Assembly: GCA_963932465.1 (NCBI GenBank)
Contig: CAWVRF010001058.1
Span: 1,550,001-1,614,000 of the forward strand
Direction of reading: 5' to 3'
Length of the DNA: 64,000 bases
Origin: Maratus speciosus
Taxonomy: Eukaryota > Arthropoda > Arachnida > Araneae > Salticidae
The translations under genes and the position numbers were made by a program. Within the stretch, counting starts at the first letter, position 1. Each line of letters opens with the position of its first letter. This document shows, in pieces, positions 48,401 to 61,560 of this stretch. The notes beneath the pieces are model-generated. The model was not told the DNA's origin, made no database searches, and saw only the letters and a program-made list of their open reading frames with translations.

Positions 48401-51400
48401 TTTATGAATTGAATTCCGGTGCAGGGCTGAAAATTAATTTCTTAATAAATAATAAAGCGAAATCGAATATATTGTTTCAACAATCAAAGCATTGTTAGAA
48501 AATTCATCAGAAAGAGTTACCTCATATAAAACACGCAATATTTATGAATTGAATTCCGGTGCAGGGCTGAAAATTAATTTCTTAATAAATAATAAAGCGA
48601 AACCGAATATATTGTTTAAACAATCAAAGCATTGTTAGAAAATTCATCAGAAAGAATTACCGCATATAAAACACGCAATATTTATGAACTGAATTCCGGT
48701 GCAGGGCTGAAAATTAATTTCTTAATCTTAATAAATAATAAAGCGAAACCGAATATATTGTTTCAACAATCAAAGCATTGTTAGAAAATTCATCAGAAAG
48801 AGTTACCTCATATAAAACACGCAATATTTATGAATTGAATTCCGGTGCAGGGCTGAAAATTAATTTCTTAATAAATAATAAAGCGAAACCGAATATATGG
48901 TTTAAACAATCAAAGCATATTTAGAAAATTCATCAGAAAGAGTTACCGCATATAAAACACGCAATATTTATGAATTGAATTCCGGTGCAGGGCTGAAAAT
49001 TAATTTCTTAATAAATAATAAAGCGAAACCGAATATATTGTTTCAACAATCAAAGCATTGTTAGAAAATTCATCAGAAAGAGTTACCGCATATAAAACAC
49101 GCAATATTTATGAATTGAAATCCGGTACAGGGCTGAAAATTAATTTCTTAATAAATAATAAAGAGAAACCGAATATATTGTTTCAACAAACAAAGCATTG
49201 TTAGAAAATTCATCAGAAAGAGTTACCGCATATAAAACACGCAATATTTATGAATTGAATTCCGGTGCACCGCTGAAATTTAATTCCTTATTAAATAATA
49301 AAGCGAAACCGAATATATTGTTTCAACAATCAAAGCATTGTTAGAAAATTCATCAGAAAGAGTTACCTCATATAAAACACGCAATATTTATGAATTGAAT
49401 TCCGGTGCAGGGCTGAAAATTAATTTCTTAATAAATAATAAAGCGAAACCGAATATATTGTTTAAACAATCAAAGCATTGTTAGAAAATTCATCAGAAAG
49501 AGTTACCGCATATAAAACACGCAATATTTATGAACTGAATTCCGGTGCAGGGCTGAAAATTAATTACTTAATCTTAATAAATAATAAAGCGAAACCGAAT
49601 ATATTGTTTCAACAATCAAAGCATTGTTAGAAAATTCATCAGAAAGAGTTACCTCATATAAAACACGCAATATTTATGAATTGAATTCCGGTGCAGGGCT
49701 GAAAATTAATTTCTTAATAAATAATAAAGCGAAACCGAATATATGGTTTAAACAATCAAAGCATTGTTAGAAAATTCATCAGAAAGAGTTACCTCATATA
49801 AAACACGCAATATTTATGAATTGAATTCCGGTGCAGGGCTGAAAATTAATTTCTTAATAAATAATAAAGCGAAACCGAATATATTGTTTCAACAATCAAA
49901 GCATTGTTAGAAAATTCATCAGAAAGAGTTACCGCATATAAAACACGCAATATTTATGAATTGAATTCCGGTGCACCGCTGAAATTTAATTCCTTATTAA
50001 ATAATAAAGCGAAACCGAATATATTGTTTCAACAATCAAAGCATTGTTAGAAAATTCATCAGAAAGAGTTACCTCATATAAAACACGCAATATTTATGAA
50101 TTGAATTCCGGTGCAGGGCTGAAAATTAATTTCTTAATAAATAATAAAGCGAAACCGAATATATGGTTTAAACAATCAAAGCATATTTAGAAAATTCATC
50201 AGAAAGAGTTACCGCATATAAAACACGCAATATTTATGAATTGAATTCCGGTGCAGGGCTGAAAATTAATTTCTTAATAAATAATAAAGCGAAACCGAAT
50301 ATATTGTTTCAACAATCAAAGCATTGTTAGAAAATTCATCAGAAAGAGTTACCGCATATAAAACACGCAATATTTATGAATTGAAATCCGGTACAGGGCT
50401 GAAAATTAATTTCTTAATAAATAATAAAGAGAAACCGAATATATTGTTTCAACAAACAAAGCATTGTTAGAAAATTCATCAGAAAGAGTTACCGCGTATA
50501 AAACACGCAATATTTATGAATTGAATTCCGGTGCACCGCTGAAATTTAATTCCTTATTAAATAATAAAGCGAAACCGAATATATTGTTTCAACAATCAAA
50601 GCATTGTTAGAAAATTCATCAGAAAGAGTTACCTCATATAAAACACGCAATATTTATGAATTGAATTCCGGTGCAGGGCTGAAAATTAATTTCTTAATAA
50701 ATAATAAAGCGAAACCGAATATATTGTTTAAACAATCAAAGCATTGTTAGAAAATTCATCAGAAAGAGTTACCGCGTATAAAACACGCAATATTTATGAA
50801 TTGAATTCCGGTGCAGGGCTGAAAATTAATTTTTTAATAAATAATAAAGCGAAACCGAATATATTGTTTCAACAATGAAAGCATTGTTAGAAAATTCATC
50901 AGAAAGAGTTAGCGCATATAAAACACGCAATATTTATGAATTGAATTCCGGTGCAGGGCTGAAAATTAATTTCTTAATAAATAATAAAGCGAAACCGAAT
51001 ATATTGTTTCAACAATCAAAGCATTGTTAGAAAATTCACCAGAAAGAGTTACCGCATATAAAACACGCAATATTTATGAATTGAATTCCGCTGCAGGGCT
51101 CAAAATTAATTTATTAATAAATAATAAAGCGAAACCGAACATATTGTTTCAACAATGAAAGCATTGTTAGAAAATTCATCAGAAAGAGTTAGCGCATATA
51201 AAACACAAAATATTTATGAATTGAATTCCGGTGCAGGGCTGAAAATTAATTTCTTAATAAATAATAAAGCGAAACCGAATATATTGTTTCAACAATCAAA
51301 GCATTGTTAGAAAATTCATCAGAAAGAGTTACCGCATATAAAACACGCAATATTTATGAATTGAAATCCGGTACAGGGCTGAAAATTAATTTCTTAATAA

Positions 51401-52416
51401 ATAATAAAGAGAAACCGAATATATTGTTTCAACAAACAAAGCATTGTTAGAAAATTCATCAGAAAGAGTTACCGCATATAAAACACGCAATATTTATGAA
51501 TTGAATTCCGGTGCACCGCTGAAATTTAATTCCTTATTAAATAATAAAGCGAAACCGAATATATTGTTTCAACAATCAAAGCATTGTTAGAAAATTCATC
51601 AGAAAGAGTTACCTCATATAAAACACGCAATATTTATGAATTGAATTCCGGTGCAGGGCAGAAAATTAATTTCTTAATAAATAATAAAGCGAAACCGAAT
51701 ATATTGTTTAAACAATCAAAGCATTGTTAGAAAATTCATCAGAAAGAGTTACCGCGTATAAAACACGCAATATTTATGAATTGAATTCCGGTGCAGGGCT
51801 GAAAATTAATTTTTTAATAAACAATAAAGCGAAACCGAATATATTGTTTCAACAATGAAAGCATTGTTAGAAAATTCATCAGAAAGAGTTAGCGCATATA
51901 AAACACGCAATATTTATGAATTGAATTCCGGTGCAGGGCTGAAAATTAATTTCTTAATAAATAATAAAGCGAAACCGAATATATTGTTTCAACAATCAAA
52001 GCATTGTTAGAAAATTCACCAGAAAGAGTTACCGCATATAAAACACGCAATATTTATTAATTGAATTCCGCTGCAGGGCTCAAAATTAATTTATTAATAA
52101 ATAATAAAGTGAAACCGAATATATTGTTTCAACAATCAAAGCATTGTTAGAAAATTCATCAGAAAGAGTTACCGCATATAAAACACGCAATATTTATCAA
52201 TTGAATTCCGGTGCAGGGCTGAAAATTAATTTCTTAATAAATAATAAAGCGAAACCGAATATATTGTTTCAACAATCAAAGCATTGTTAGAAAATTCACC
52301 AGAAAGAGTTACCGCATATAAAACACGCAATATTTATGAATTGAATTCCGCTGCAGGGCTCAAAATTAATTTATTAATAAATAATAAAGCGAAACCGAAC
52401 ATATTGTTTCAACAAT

Positions 52417-55400
52417 GAAAGCATTGTTAGAAAATTCATCAGAAAGAGTTAGCGCATATAAAACACGCAATATTTATGAATTGAATTCCGGTGCAGGGCT
52501 GAAAATTAATTTCTTAATAAATAATAAAGCGAAACCGAATATATTGTTTCAACAATCAAAGCATTGTTAGAAAATTCATCAGAAAGAGTTACCTCATATA
52601 AAACACGCAATATTTATGAATTGAATTCCGGTGCAGGGCTGAAAATTAATTTCTTAATAAATAATAAAGCGAAACCGAATATATGGTTTAAACAATCAAA
52701 GCATATTTAGAAAATTCATCAGAAAGAGTTACCGCATATAAAACACGCAATATTTATGAATTGAATTCCGGTGCAGGGCTGAAAATTAATTTCTTAATAA
52801 ATAATAAAGCGAAACCGAATATATTGTTTCAACAATCAAAGCATTGTTAGAAAATTCATCAGAAAGAGTTACCGCATATAAAACACGCAATATTTATGAA
52901 TTGAAATCCGGTACAGGGCTGAAAATTAATTTCTTAATAAATAATAAAGAGAAACCGAATATATTGTTTCAACAATCAAAGCATTGTTAGAAAATTCATC
53001 AGAAAGAGTTACCGCATATAAAACACGCAATATTTATGAATTGAATTCCGGTGCACCGCTGAAATTTAATTCCTTATTAAATAATAAAGCGAAACCGAAT
53101 ATATTGTTTCAACAATCAAAGCATTGTTAGAAAATTCATCAGAAAGAGTTACCTCATATAAAACACGCAATATTTATGAATTGAATTCCGGTGCAGGGCT
53201 GAAAATTAATTTCTTAATAAATAATAAAGCGAAACCGAATATATTGTTTAAACAATCAAAGCATTGTTAGAAAATTCATCAGAAAGAGTTACCGCGTATA
53301 AAACACGCAATATTTATGAATTGAATTCCGGTGCAGGGCTGAAAATTAATTTTTTAATAAATAATAAAGCGAAACCGAATATATTGTTTCAACAATGAAA
53401 GCATTGTTAGAAAATTCATCAGAAAGAGTTAGCGCACATAAAACACGCAATATTTATGAATTGAATTCCGGTGCAGGGCTGAAAATTAATTTCTTAATAA
53501 ATAATAAAGCGAAACCGAATATATTGTTTCAACAATCAAAGCATTGTTAGAAAATTCATCAGAAAGAGTTACCGCATATAAAACACGCAATATTTATCAA
53601 TTGAATTCCGGTGCAGGGCTGAAAATTAATTTCTTAATAAATAATAAAGCGAAACCGAATATATTGTTTCAACAATCAATGCATTGTTAGAAAATTCATC
53701 AGAAAGAATTACCGCATATAAAACACGCAATATTTATGAACTGAATTCCGGTGCAGGGCTGAAAATTAATTTCTTAATCTTAATAAATAATAAAGCGAAA
53801 CCGAATATATTGTTTCAACAATCAAAGCATTGTTAGAATATTCATCAGAAAGAGTTACCTCATATAAAACACGCAATATTTATGAATTGAAATCCGGTGC
53901 AGGGCTGAAAATTAATTTCTTAATAAATAATAAAGCGAAACCGAATATATTGTTTCAACAATCAAAGCATTGTTAGAAAATTCATCAGAAAGAGTTACCG
54001 CATATAAAACACGCAATATTTATGAATTGAAATCCGGTACAGGGCTGAAAATTAATTTCTTAATAAATAATAAAGAGAAACCGAATATATTGTTTCAACA
54101 ATCATAGCATTGTTAGAAAATTCATCAGAAAGAGTTACCGCATATAAAACACGCAATATTTATGAATTGAATTCCGGTGCACCGCTGAAATTTAATTCCT
54201 TATTAAATAATAAAGCGAAACCGAATATATTGTTTCAACAATCAAAGCATTGTTAGAAAATTCATCAGAAAGAGTTACCTCATATAAAACACGCAATATT
54301 TATGAATTGAATTCCGGTGCAGGGCTGAAAATTAATTTCTTAATAAATAATAAAGCGAAACCGAATATATTGTTTCAACAATCAAAGCATTGTTAGAAAA
54401 TTCATCAGAAAGAGTTACCGCATATAAAACACGCAATATTTATGAATTGAAATCCGGTACAGGGCTGAAAATTTATTTCTTAATAAATAATAAAGAGAAA
54501 CCGAATATATTGTTTCAACAATCATAGCATTGTTAGAAAATTCATCAGAAAGAGTTACCGCATATAAAACACGCAATATTTATGAATTGAATTCCGGTGC
54601 ACCGCTGAAATTTAATTCCTTATTAAATAATAAAGCGAAACCGAATATATTGTTTCAACAATCAAAGCATTGTTAGAAAATTCATCAGAAAGAGTTACCT
54701 CATATAAAACACGCAATATTTATGAATTGAAATCCGGTGCAGGGCTGAAAATTAATTTCTTAATAAATAATAAAGCGAAACCGAATATATTGTTTCAACA
54801 ATCAAAGCATTGTTAGAAAATTCATCAGAAAGAGTTACCGCATATAAAACACGCAATATTTATGAATTGAAATCCGGTACAGGGCTGAAAATTAATTTCT
54901 TAATAAATAATAAAGAGAAACCGAATATATTGTTTCAACAATCATAGCATTGTTAGAAAATTCATCAGAAAGAGTTACCGCATATAAAACACGCAATATT
55001 TATGAATTGAATTCCGGTGCACCGCTGAAATTTAATTCCTTATTAAATAATAAAGCGAAACCGAATATATTGTTTCAACAATCAAAGCATTGTTAGAAAA
55101 TTCATCAGAAAGAGTTACCTCATATAAAACACGCAATATTTATGAATTGAATTCCGGTGCAGGGCTGAAAATTAATTTCTTAATAAATAATAAAGCAAAA
55201 CCGAATATATTGTTTAAACAATCAAAGCATTGTTAGAAAATTCATCAGAAAGAGTTACCGCGTATAAAACACGCAATATTTATGAATTGAATTCCGGTGC
55301 AGGGCTGAAAATTAATTTTTTAATAAATAATAAAGCGAAACCGAATATATTGTTTCAACCATGAAAGCATTGTTAGAAAATTCATCAGAAAGAGTTAGCG

Positions 55401-57608
55401 CACATAAAACACGCAATATTTAGGAATTGAATTCCGGTGCAGGGCTGAAAATTAATTTCTTAATAAATAATAAAGCGAAACCGAATATATTGTTTCAACA
55501 ATCAAAGCATTGTTAGAAAATTCACCAGAAAGAGTTACCGCATATAAAACACGCAATATTTATTAATTGAATTCCGCTGCAGGGCTCAAAATTAATTTCT
55601 TAATAAATAATAAAGCGAAACCGAATATATTGTTTCAACAATCAAAGCATTGTTAGAAAATTCATCAGAAAGAGTTACCGCATATAAAACACGCAATATT
55701 TATGAATTGAAATCCGGTACAGGGCTGAAAATTAATTTCTTAATAAATAATAAAGCAAAACCGAATATATTGTTTAAACAATCAAAGCATTGTTAGAAAA
55801 TTCATCAGAAAGAGTTAGCGCATATAAAACACGCAATATTTATGAATTGAATTCCGGTGCAGGGCTGAATATTAATTTCTTAATAAATAATAAAGCGAAA
55901 CCGAATATATTGTTTCAACAATCAAAGCATTGTTAGAAAATTCATCAGAAAGAGTTACCTCATATAAAACACGCAATATTTATGAATTGAATTCCGGTGC
56001 AGGGCTGAAAATTAATTTCTTAATAAATAATAAAGCGAAACCGAATATATTGTTTCAACAATCAAAGCATTGTTAGAAAATTCATCAGAAAGAGTTACCG
56101 CATATAAAACACGCAATATTTATGAATTGAAATCCGGTACAGGGCTGAAAATTAATTTCTTAATAAATAATAAAGAGAAACCGAATATATTGTTTCAACA
56201 ATCAAAGCATTGTTAGAAAATTCATCAGAAAGAGTTACCGCATATAAAACACGCAATATTTATGAATTGAATTCCGGTGCACCGCTGAAATTTAATTCCT
56301 TATTAAATAATAAAGCGAAACCGAATATATTGTTTCAACAATCAAAGCATTGTTAGAAAATTCATCAGAAAGAGTTACCGCATATAAAACACGCAATATT
56401 TATGAATTGAAATCCGGTACAGGGATGAAAATTAATTTCTTAATAAATAATAAAGAGAAACCGAATATATTGTTTCAACAATCAAAGCATTGTTAGAAAA
56501 TTCATCAGAAAGAGTTACCGCATATAAAACACGCAATATTTATGAATTGAATTCCGGTGCACCGCTGAAAATTAATTCCTTATTAAATAATAAAGCGAAA
56601 CCGAATATATTGTTTCAACAATCAAAGCATTGTTAGAAAATTCATCAGAAAGAGTTACCTCATATAAAACACGCAATATTTATGAATTGAATTCCGGTGC
56701 AGGGCTGAAAATTAATTTCTTAATAAATAATAAAGCGAAACCGAATATATTGTTTCAACAATCAATGCATTGTTAGAAAATTCATCAGAAAGAATTACCG
56801 CATATAAAACACGCAATATTTATGAACTGAATTCCGGTGCAGGGCTGAAAATTAATTTCTTAATCTTAATAAATAATAAAGCGAAACCGAATATACTGTT
56901 TCAACAATCAAAGCATTGTTAGAAAATTCATCAGAAAGAGTTACCTCATATAAAACACGCAATATTTATGAATTGAATTCCGGTGCAGGGCTGAAAATTA
57001 ATTTCTTAATAAATAATAAAGCGAAACCGAATATATTGTTTCAACAATCAAAGCATTGTTAGAAAATTCATCAGAAAGAGTTACCGCATATAAAACACGC
57101 AATATTTATGAATTGAAATCCGGTACAGGGCTGAAAATTAATTTCTTAATAAATAATAAAGAGAAACCGAATATATTGTTTCAACAATCATAGCATTGTT
57201 AGAAAATTCATCAGAAAGAGTTACCGCATATAAAACACGCAATATTTATGAATTGAATTCCGGTGCACCGCTGAAATTTAATTCCTTATTAAATAATAAA
57301 GCGAAACCGAATATATTGTTTCAACAATCAAAGCATTGTTAGAAAATTCATCAGAAAGAGTTACCTCATATAAAACACGCAATATTTATGAATTGAATTC
57401 CGGTGCAGGGCTGAAAATTAATTTCTTAATAAATAATAAAGCGAAACCGAATATATTGTTTAAACAATCAAAGCATTGTTAGAAAATTCATCAGAAAGAG
57501 TTACCGCGTATAAAAAACGCAATATTTATGAATTGAATTCCGGTGCAGGGCTGAAAATTAATTTTTTAATAAATAATAAAGCGAAACCGAATATATTGTT
57601 TCAACCAT
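52417..57608 (+). repeat. 37-monomer duplication, copy 1 (5192 bp)
   Basis: Ordered markers recur 5192 bp downstream: GCATATTTAG (52701/57893), AGCGCACATA (53431/58623; 55397/60589), TTTAGGAATTG (about 55420/60612) and GCTGAATATTAATTT (55867/61059). The offset equals 37 monomers of 140 bp plus 12, explained by two 146-bp monomers per unit. Private changes are few, for example GAATATTC at 53837 and ATTTATTT near 54472. Homology ends at about 56368, where ACCGCATATA meets ACCTCATATA in the other copy. Confidence 0.85.
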
Positions 57609-60600
57609 GAAAGCATTGTTAGAAAATTCATCAGAAAGAGTTAGCGCATATAAAACATGCAATATTTATGAATTGAATTCCGGTGCAGGGCTGAAAATTA
57701 ATTTCTTAATAAATAATAAAGCGAAACCGAATATATTGTTTCAACAATCAAAGCATTGTTAGAAAATTCATCAGAAAGAGTTACCTCATATAAAACACGC
57801 AATATTTATGAATTGAATTCCGGTGCAGGGCTGAAAATTAATTTCTTAATAAATAATAAAGCGAAACCGAATATATGGTTTAAACAATCAAAGCATATTT
57901 AGAAAATTCATCAGAAAGAGTTACCGCATATAAAACACGCAATATTTATGAATTGAATTCCGGTGCAGGGCTGAAAATTAATTTCTTAATAAATAATAAA
58001 GCGAAACCGAATATATTGTTTCAACAATCAAAGCATTGTCAGAAAATTCATCAGAAAGAGTTACCGCATATAAAACACGCAATATTTATGAATTGAAATC
58101 CGGTACAGGGCTGAAAATTAATTTCTTAATAAATAATAAAGAGAAACCGAATATATTGTTTCAACAATCAAAGCATTGTTAGAAAATTCATCAGAAAGAG
58201 TTACCGCATATAAAACACGCAATATTTATGAATTGAATTCCGGTGCACCGCTGAAATTTAATTCCTTATTAAATAATAAAGCGAAACCGAATATATTGTT
58301 TCAACAATCAAAGCATTGTTAGAAAATTCATCAGAAAGAGTTACCTCATATAAAACACGCAATATTTATGAATTGAATTCCGGTGCAGGGCTGAAAATTA
58401 ATTTCTTAATAAATAATAAAGCGAAACCGAATATATTGTTTAAACAATCAAAGCATTGTTAGAAAATTCATCAGAAAGAGTTACCGCGTATAAAACACGC
58501 AATATTTATGAATTGAATTCCGGTGCAGGGCTGAAAATTAATTTTTTAATAAATAATAAAGCGAAACCGAATATATTGTTTCAACAATGAAAGCATTGTT
58601 AGAAAATTCATCAGAAAGAGTTAGCGCACATAAAACACGCAATATTTATGAATTGAATTCCGGTGCAGGGCTGAAAATTAATTTCTTAATAAATAATAAA
58701 GCGAAACCGAATATATTGTTTCAACAATCAAAGCATTGTTAGAAAATTCATCAGAAAGAGTTACCGCATATAAAACACGCAATATTTATCAATTGAATTC
58801 CGGTGCAGGGCTGAAAATTAATTTCTTAATAAATAATAAAGCGAAACCGAATATATTGTTTCAACAATCAATGCATTGTTAGAAAATTCATCAGAAAGAA
58901 TTACCGCATATAAAACACGCAATATTTATGAACTGAATTCCGGTGCAGGGCTGAAAATTAATTTCTTAATCTTAATAAATAATAAAGCGAAACCGAATAT
59001 ATTGTTTCAACAATCAAAGCATTGTTAGAAAATTCATCAGAAAGAGTTACCTCATATAAAACACGCAATATTTATGAATTGAAATCCGGTGCAGGGCTGA
59101 AAATTAATTTCTTAATAAATAATAAAGCGAAACCGAATATATTGTTTCAACAATCAAAGCATTGTTAGAAAATTCATCAGAAAGAGTTACCGCATATAAA
59201 ACACGCAATATTTATGAATTGAAATCCGGTACAGGGCTGAAAATTAATTTCTTAATAAATAATAAAGAGAAACCGAATATATTGTTTCAACAATCATAGC
59301 ATTGTTAGAAAATTCATCAGAAAGAGTTACCGCATATAAAACACGCAATATTTATGAATTGAATTCCGGTGCACCGCTGAAATTTAATTCCTTATTAAAT
59401 AATAAAGCGAAACCGAATATATTGTTTCAACAATCAAAGCATTGTTAGAAAATTCATCAGAAAGAGTTACCTCATATAAAACACGCAATATTTATGAATT
59501 GAATTCCGGTGCAGGGCTGAAAATTAATTTCTTAATAAATAATAAAGCGAAACCGAATATATTGTTTCAACAATCAAAGCATTGTTAGAAAATTCATCAG
59601 AAAGAGTTACCGCATATAAAACACGCAATATTTATGAATTGAAATCCGGTACAGGGCTGAAAATTAATTTCTTAATAAATAATAAAGAGAAACCGAATAT
59701 ATTGTTTCAACAATCATAGCATTGTTAGAAAATTCATCAGAAAGAGTTACCGCATATAAAACACGCAATATTTATGAATTGAATTCCGGTGCACCGCTGA
59801 AATTTAATTCCTTATTAAATAATAAAGCGAAACCGAATATATTGTTTCAACAATCAAAGCATTGTTAGAAAATTCATCAGAAAGAGTTACCTCATATAAA
59901 ACACGCAATATTTATGAATTGAAATCCGGTGCAGGGCTGAAAATTAATTTCTTAATAAATAATAAAGCGAAACCGAATATATTGTTTCAACAATCAAAGC
60001 ATTGTTAGAAAATTCATCAGAAAGAGTTACCGCATATAAAACACGCAATATTTATGAATTGAAATCCGGTACAGGGCTGAAAATTAATTTCTTAATAAAT
60101 AATAAAGAGAAACCGAATATATTGTTTCAACAATCATAGCATTGTTAGAAAATTCATCAGAAAGAGTTACCGCATATAAAACACGCAATATTTATGAATT
60201 GAATTCCGGTGCACCGCTGAAATTTAATTCCTTATTAAATAATAAAGCGAAACCGAATATATTGTTTCAACAATCAAAGCATTGTTAGAAAATTCATCAG
60301 AAAGAGTTACCTCATATAAAACACGCAATATTTATGAATTGAATTCCGGTGCAGGGCTGAAAATTAATTTCTTAATAAATAATAAAGCAAAACCGAATAT
60401 ATTGTTTAAACAATCAAAGCATTGTTAGAAAATTCATCAGAAAGAGTTACCGCGTATAAAACACGCAATATTTATGAATTGAATTCCGGTGCAGGGCTGA
60501 AAATTAATTTTTTAATAAATAATAAAGCGAAACCGAATATATTGTTTCAACCATGAAAGCATTGTTAGAAAATTCATCAGAAAGAGTTAGCGCACATAAA

Positions 60601-61560
60601 ACACGCAATATTTAGGAATTGAATTCCGGTGCAGGGCTGAAAATTAATTTCTTAATAAATAATAAAGCGAAACCGAATATATTGTTTCAACAATCAAAGC
60701 ATTGTTAGAAAATTCACCAGAAAGAGTTACCGCATATAAAACACGCAATATTTATTAATTGAATTCCGCTGCAGGGCTCAAAATTAATTTCTTAATAAAT
60801 AATAAAGCGAAACCGAATATATTGTTTCAACAATCAAAGCATTGTTAGAAAATTCATCAGAAAGAGTTACCGCATATAAAACACGCAATATTTATGAATT
60901 GAAATCCGGTACAGGGCTGAAAATTAATTTCTTAATAAATAATAAAGCAAAACCGAATATATTGTTTAAACAATCAAAGCATTGTTAGAAAATTCATCAG
61001 AAAGAGTTAGCGCATATAAAACACGCAATATTTATGAATTGAATTCCGGTGCAGGGCTGAATATTAATTTCTTAATAAATAATAAAGCGAAACCGAATAT
61101 ATTGTTTCAACAATCAAAGCATTGTTAGAAAATTCATCAGAAAGAGTTACCTCATATAAAACACGCAATATTTATGAATTGAATTCCGGTGCAGGGCTGA
61201 AAATTAATTTCTTAATAAATAATAAAGCGAAACCGAATATATTGTTTCAACAATCAAAGCATTGTTAGAAAATTCATCAGAAAGAGTTACCGCATATAAA
61301 ACACGCAATATTTATGAATTGAAATCCGGTACAGGGCTGAAAATTAATTTCTTAATAAATAATAAAGAGAAACCGAATATATTGTTTCAACAATCAAAGC
61401 ATTGTTAGAAAATTCATCAGAAAGAGTTACCGCATATAAAACACGCAATATTTATGAATTGAATTCCGGTGCACCGCTGAAATTTAATTCCTTATTAAAT
61501 AATAAAGCGAAACCGAATATATTGTTTCAACAATCAAAGCATTGTTAGAAAATTCATCAG
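57609..61560 (+). repeat. 37-monomer duplication, copy 2 (partial)
   Basis: This is the downstream counterpart of 52417-56368. Private variants include GCATTGTCAG (58033) and AAACATGC (about 57655). After about 61560 the order of subtypes changes to a series like that at 51.6-52.4 kb (offset about 9958, marked by AAAGTGAAACC at 52106/62064). Confidence 0.8.
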
